Program-made: the position numbers and the translations under genes
Notes under the pieces: generated by a model
Told to the model about the DNA's origin: nothing
Database searches by the model: none
What the model saw: only the letters and a program-made list of their open reading frames with translations
In this document: positions 6,467 to 6,825 of the stretch, one piece after another
Numbering within the stretch: the first letter of the stretch is position 1
Layout: each line of letters begins with the position of its first letter
Assembly (NCBI GenBank): GCA_007280145.1
Contig: QYPU01000054.1
Span: forward strand, 1-6,825
Reading direction: 5' to 3'
DNA length: 6,825 bases
Origin: Dehalococcoidia bacterium
GTDB lineage: Bacteria; Chloroflexota; Dehalococcoidia; GIF9; UBA5629

Positions 6467-6825
6467 ATGTCAAAATGGGAAGGACAACTCAATAAAATAG
6501 ATGACTACCGTTGGGAAATCCCGCGAAGCTATAAGCCAGGAATGCGAGTCCCCGGCTTGGTCTATACTGATGCGGCAATGTTGGAGAGTATTAAGGAAGA
6601 GCAATCGCTGGAGCAAATAGCCAATGTGGCTTTCCTGCCCGGCATAGTTGGGCGCTCAATGGCAATGCCTGATATCCATTGGGGCTATGGTTTCCCTATA
6701 GGTGGGGTTGCCGCTACTCGAGTAAGCGATGGCGTAATTTCGCCAGGTGGCGTCGGCTACGATATCAACTGTGGCGTAAGACTGCTGCGTACCAATCCTA
6801 ATGAAACTGAGGTAAGGCCCAAAAT
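6467..6825 (+). CDS. rtcB: RtcB, tRNA-splicing/RNA-repair ligase (3' partial)
   Basis: RtcB is a GTP- and Mn-dependent ligase that joins RNA 2',3'-cyclic phosphate (or 3'-phosphate) ends to 5'-hydroxyl ends. The frame runs from ATG 6467 off the right edge without a stop, and 119 of roughly 480 residues are visible. The segment MPDIHWGYGFPIGG (67-80) and the following SPGGVGYDINCG (92-103) are family hallmarks. D99 and C102, three residues apart, correspond to the metal ligands D95 and C98 of Pyrococcus horikoshii RtcB. The histidine ligands and the guanylylated histidine lie beyond the window. The start is fixed by a near-perfect Shine-Dalgarno site, and the archease-rtcB order is a conserved pairing. 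In bacteria the role is usually RNA repair rather than intron splicing. Confidence 0.95.
   Translation, partial: MSKWEGQLNKIDDYRWEIPRSYKPGMRVPGLVYTDAAMLESIKEEQSLEQIANVAFLPGIVGRSMAMPDIHWGYGFPIGGVAATRVSDGVISPGGVGYDINCGVRLLRTNPNETEVRPK

Overview
The window is ordinary bacterial chromosome, with moderate GC, clear Shine-Dalgarno sites and sigma70-like promoter elements. The gene set is a cell-surface protein with a C-terminal membrane anchor, a short-type glycogen phosphorylase, an ATP-type phosphofructokinase, a tandem universal stress protein, tRNA-Lys(CTT), archease and RtcB. This fits an uncultivated Chloroflexota (Dehalococcoidia-like) bacterium, but that placement is inferred from protein style only and is tentative. 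I see no mobile element, CRISPR array, integrase or phage gene.

Layout. Bases 2-973 (+) hold the C-terminal part of a large surface protein: an Ig/PKD-like beta domain, two fibronectin-III-like modules, a proline-rich stalk and one transmembrane helix. It is cut by the left edge. Bases 974-1398 are non-coding, with a weak hairpin just after the stop, a candidate promoter (1203-1231) and an inverted repeat (1313-1348) in the presumed glgP leader. Bases 1399-3666 (+) encode alpha-glucan phosphorylase and 3741-4709 (+) encode 6-phosphofructokinase, 74 bases apart. Convergent to them, 4804-5715 (-) encodes a two-domain universal stress protein with an extended -10 promoter at 5739-5747. A complete tRNA-Lys(CTT) lies at 5850-5922 (-). 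Archease (6039-6455, +) and RtcB (6467 to the right edge, +) run divergently from the tRNA. Their candidate promoters lie between 5934 and 6004.

How the genes fit together. GlgP releases glucose-1-phosphate from glycogen. After isomerisation to fructose-6-phosphate, PfkA commits the carbon to glycolysis, so the pair looks like a storage-glucan catabolic unit. Archease and RtcB form the widely conserved RNA-ligation pair, in which archease helps RtcB become guanylylated and turn over. The universal stress protein is probably an independent unit. I found no strong case for a wholly undescribed system. The most useful second looks are the mixed active-site signature of the PFK, the start codon of archease (two upstream ATGs are incompatible with the best promoter), and the divergent tRNA-Lys / RNA-repair arrangement.
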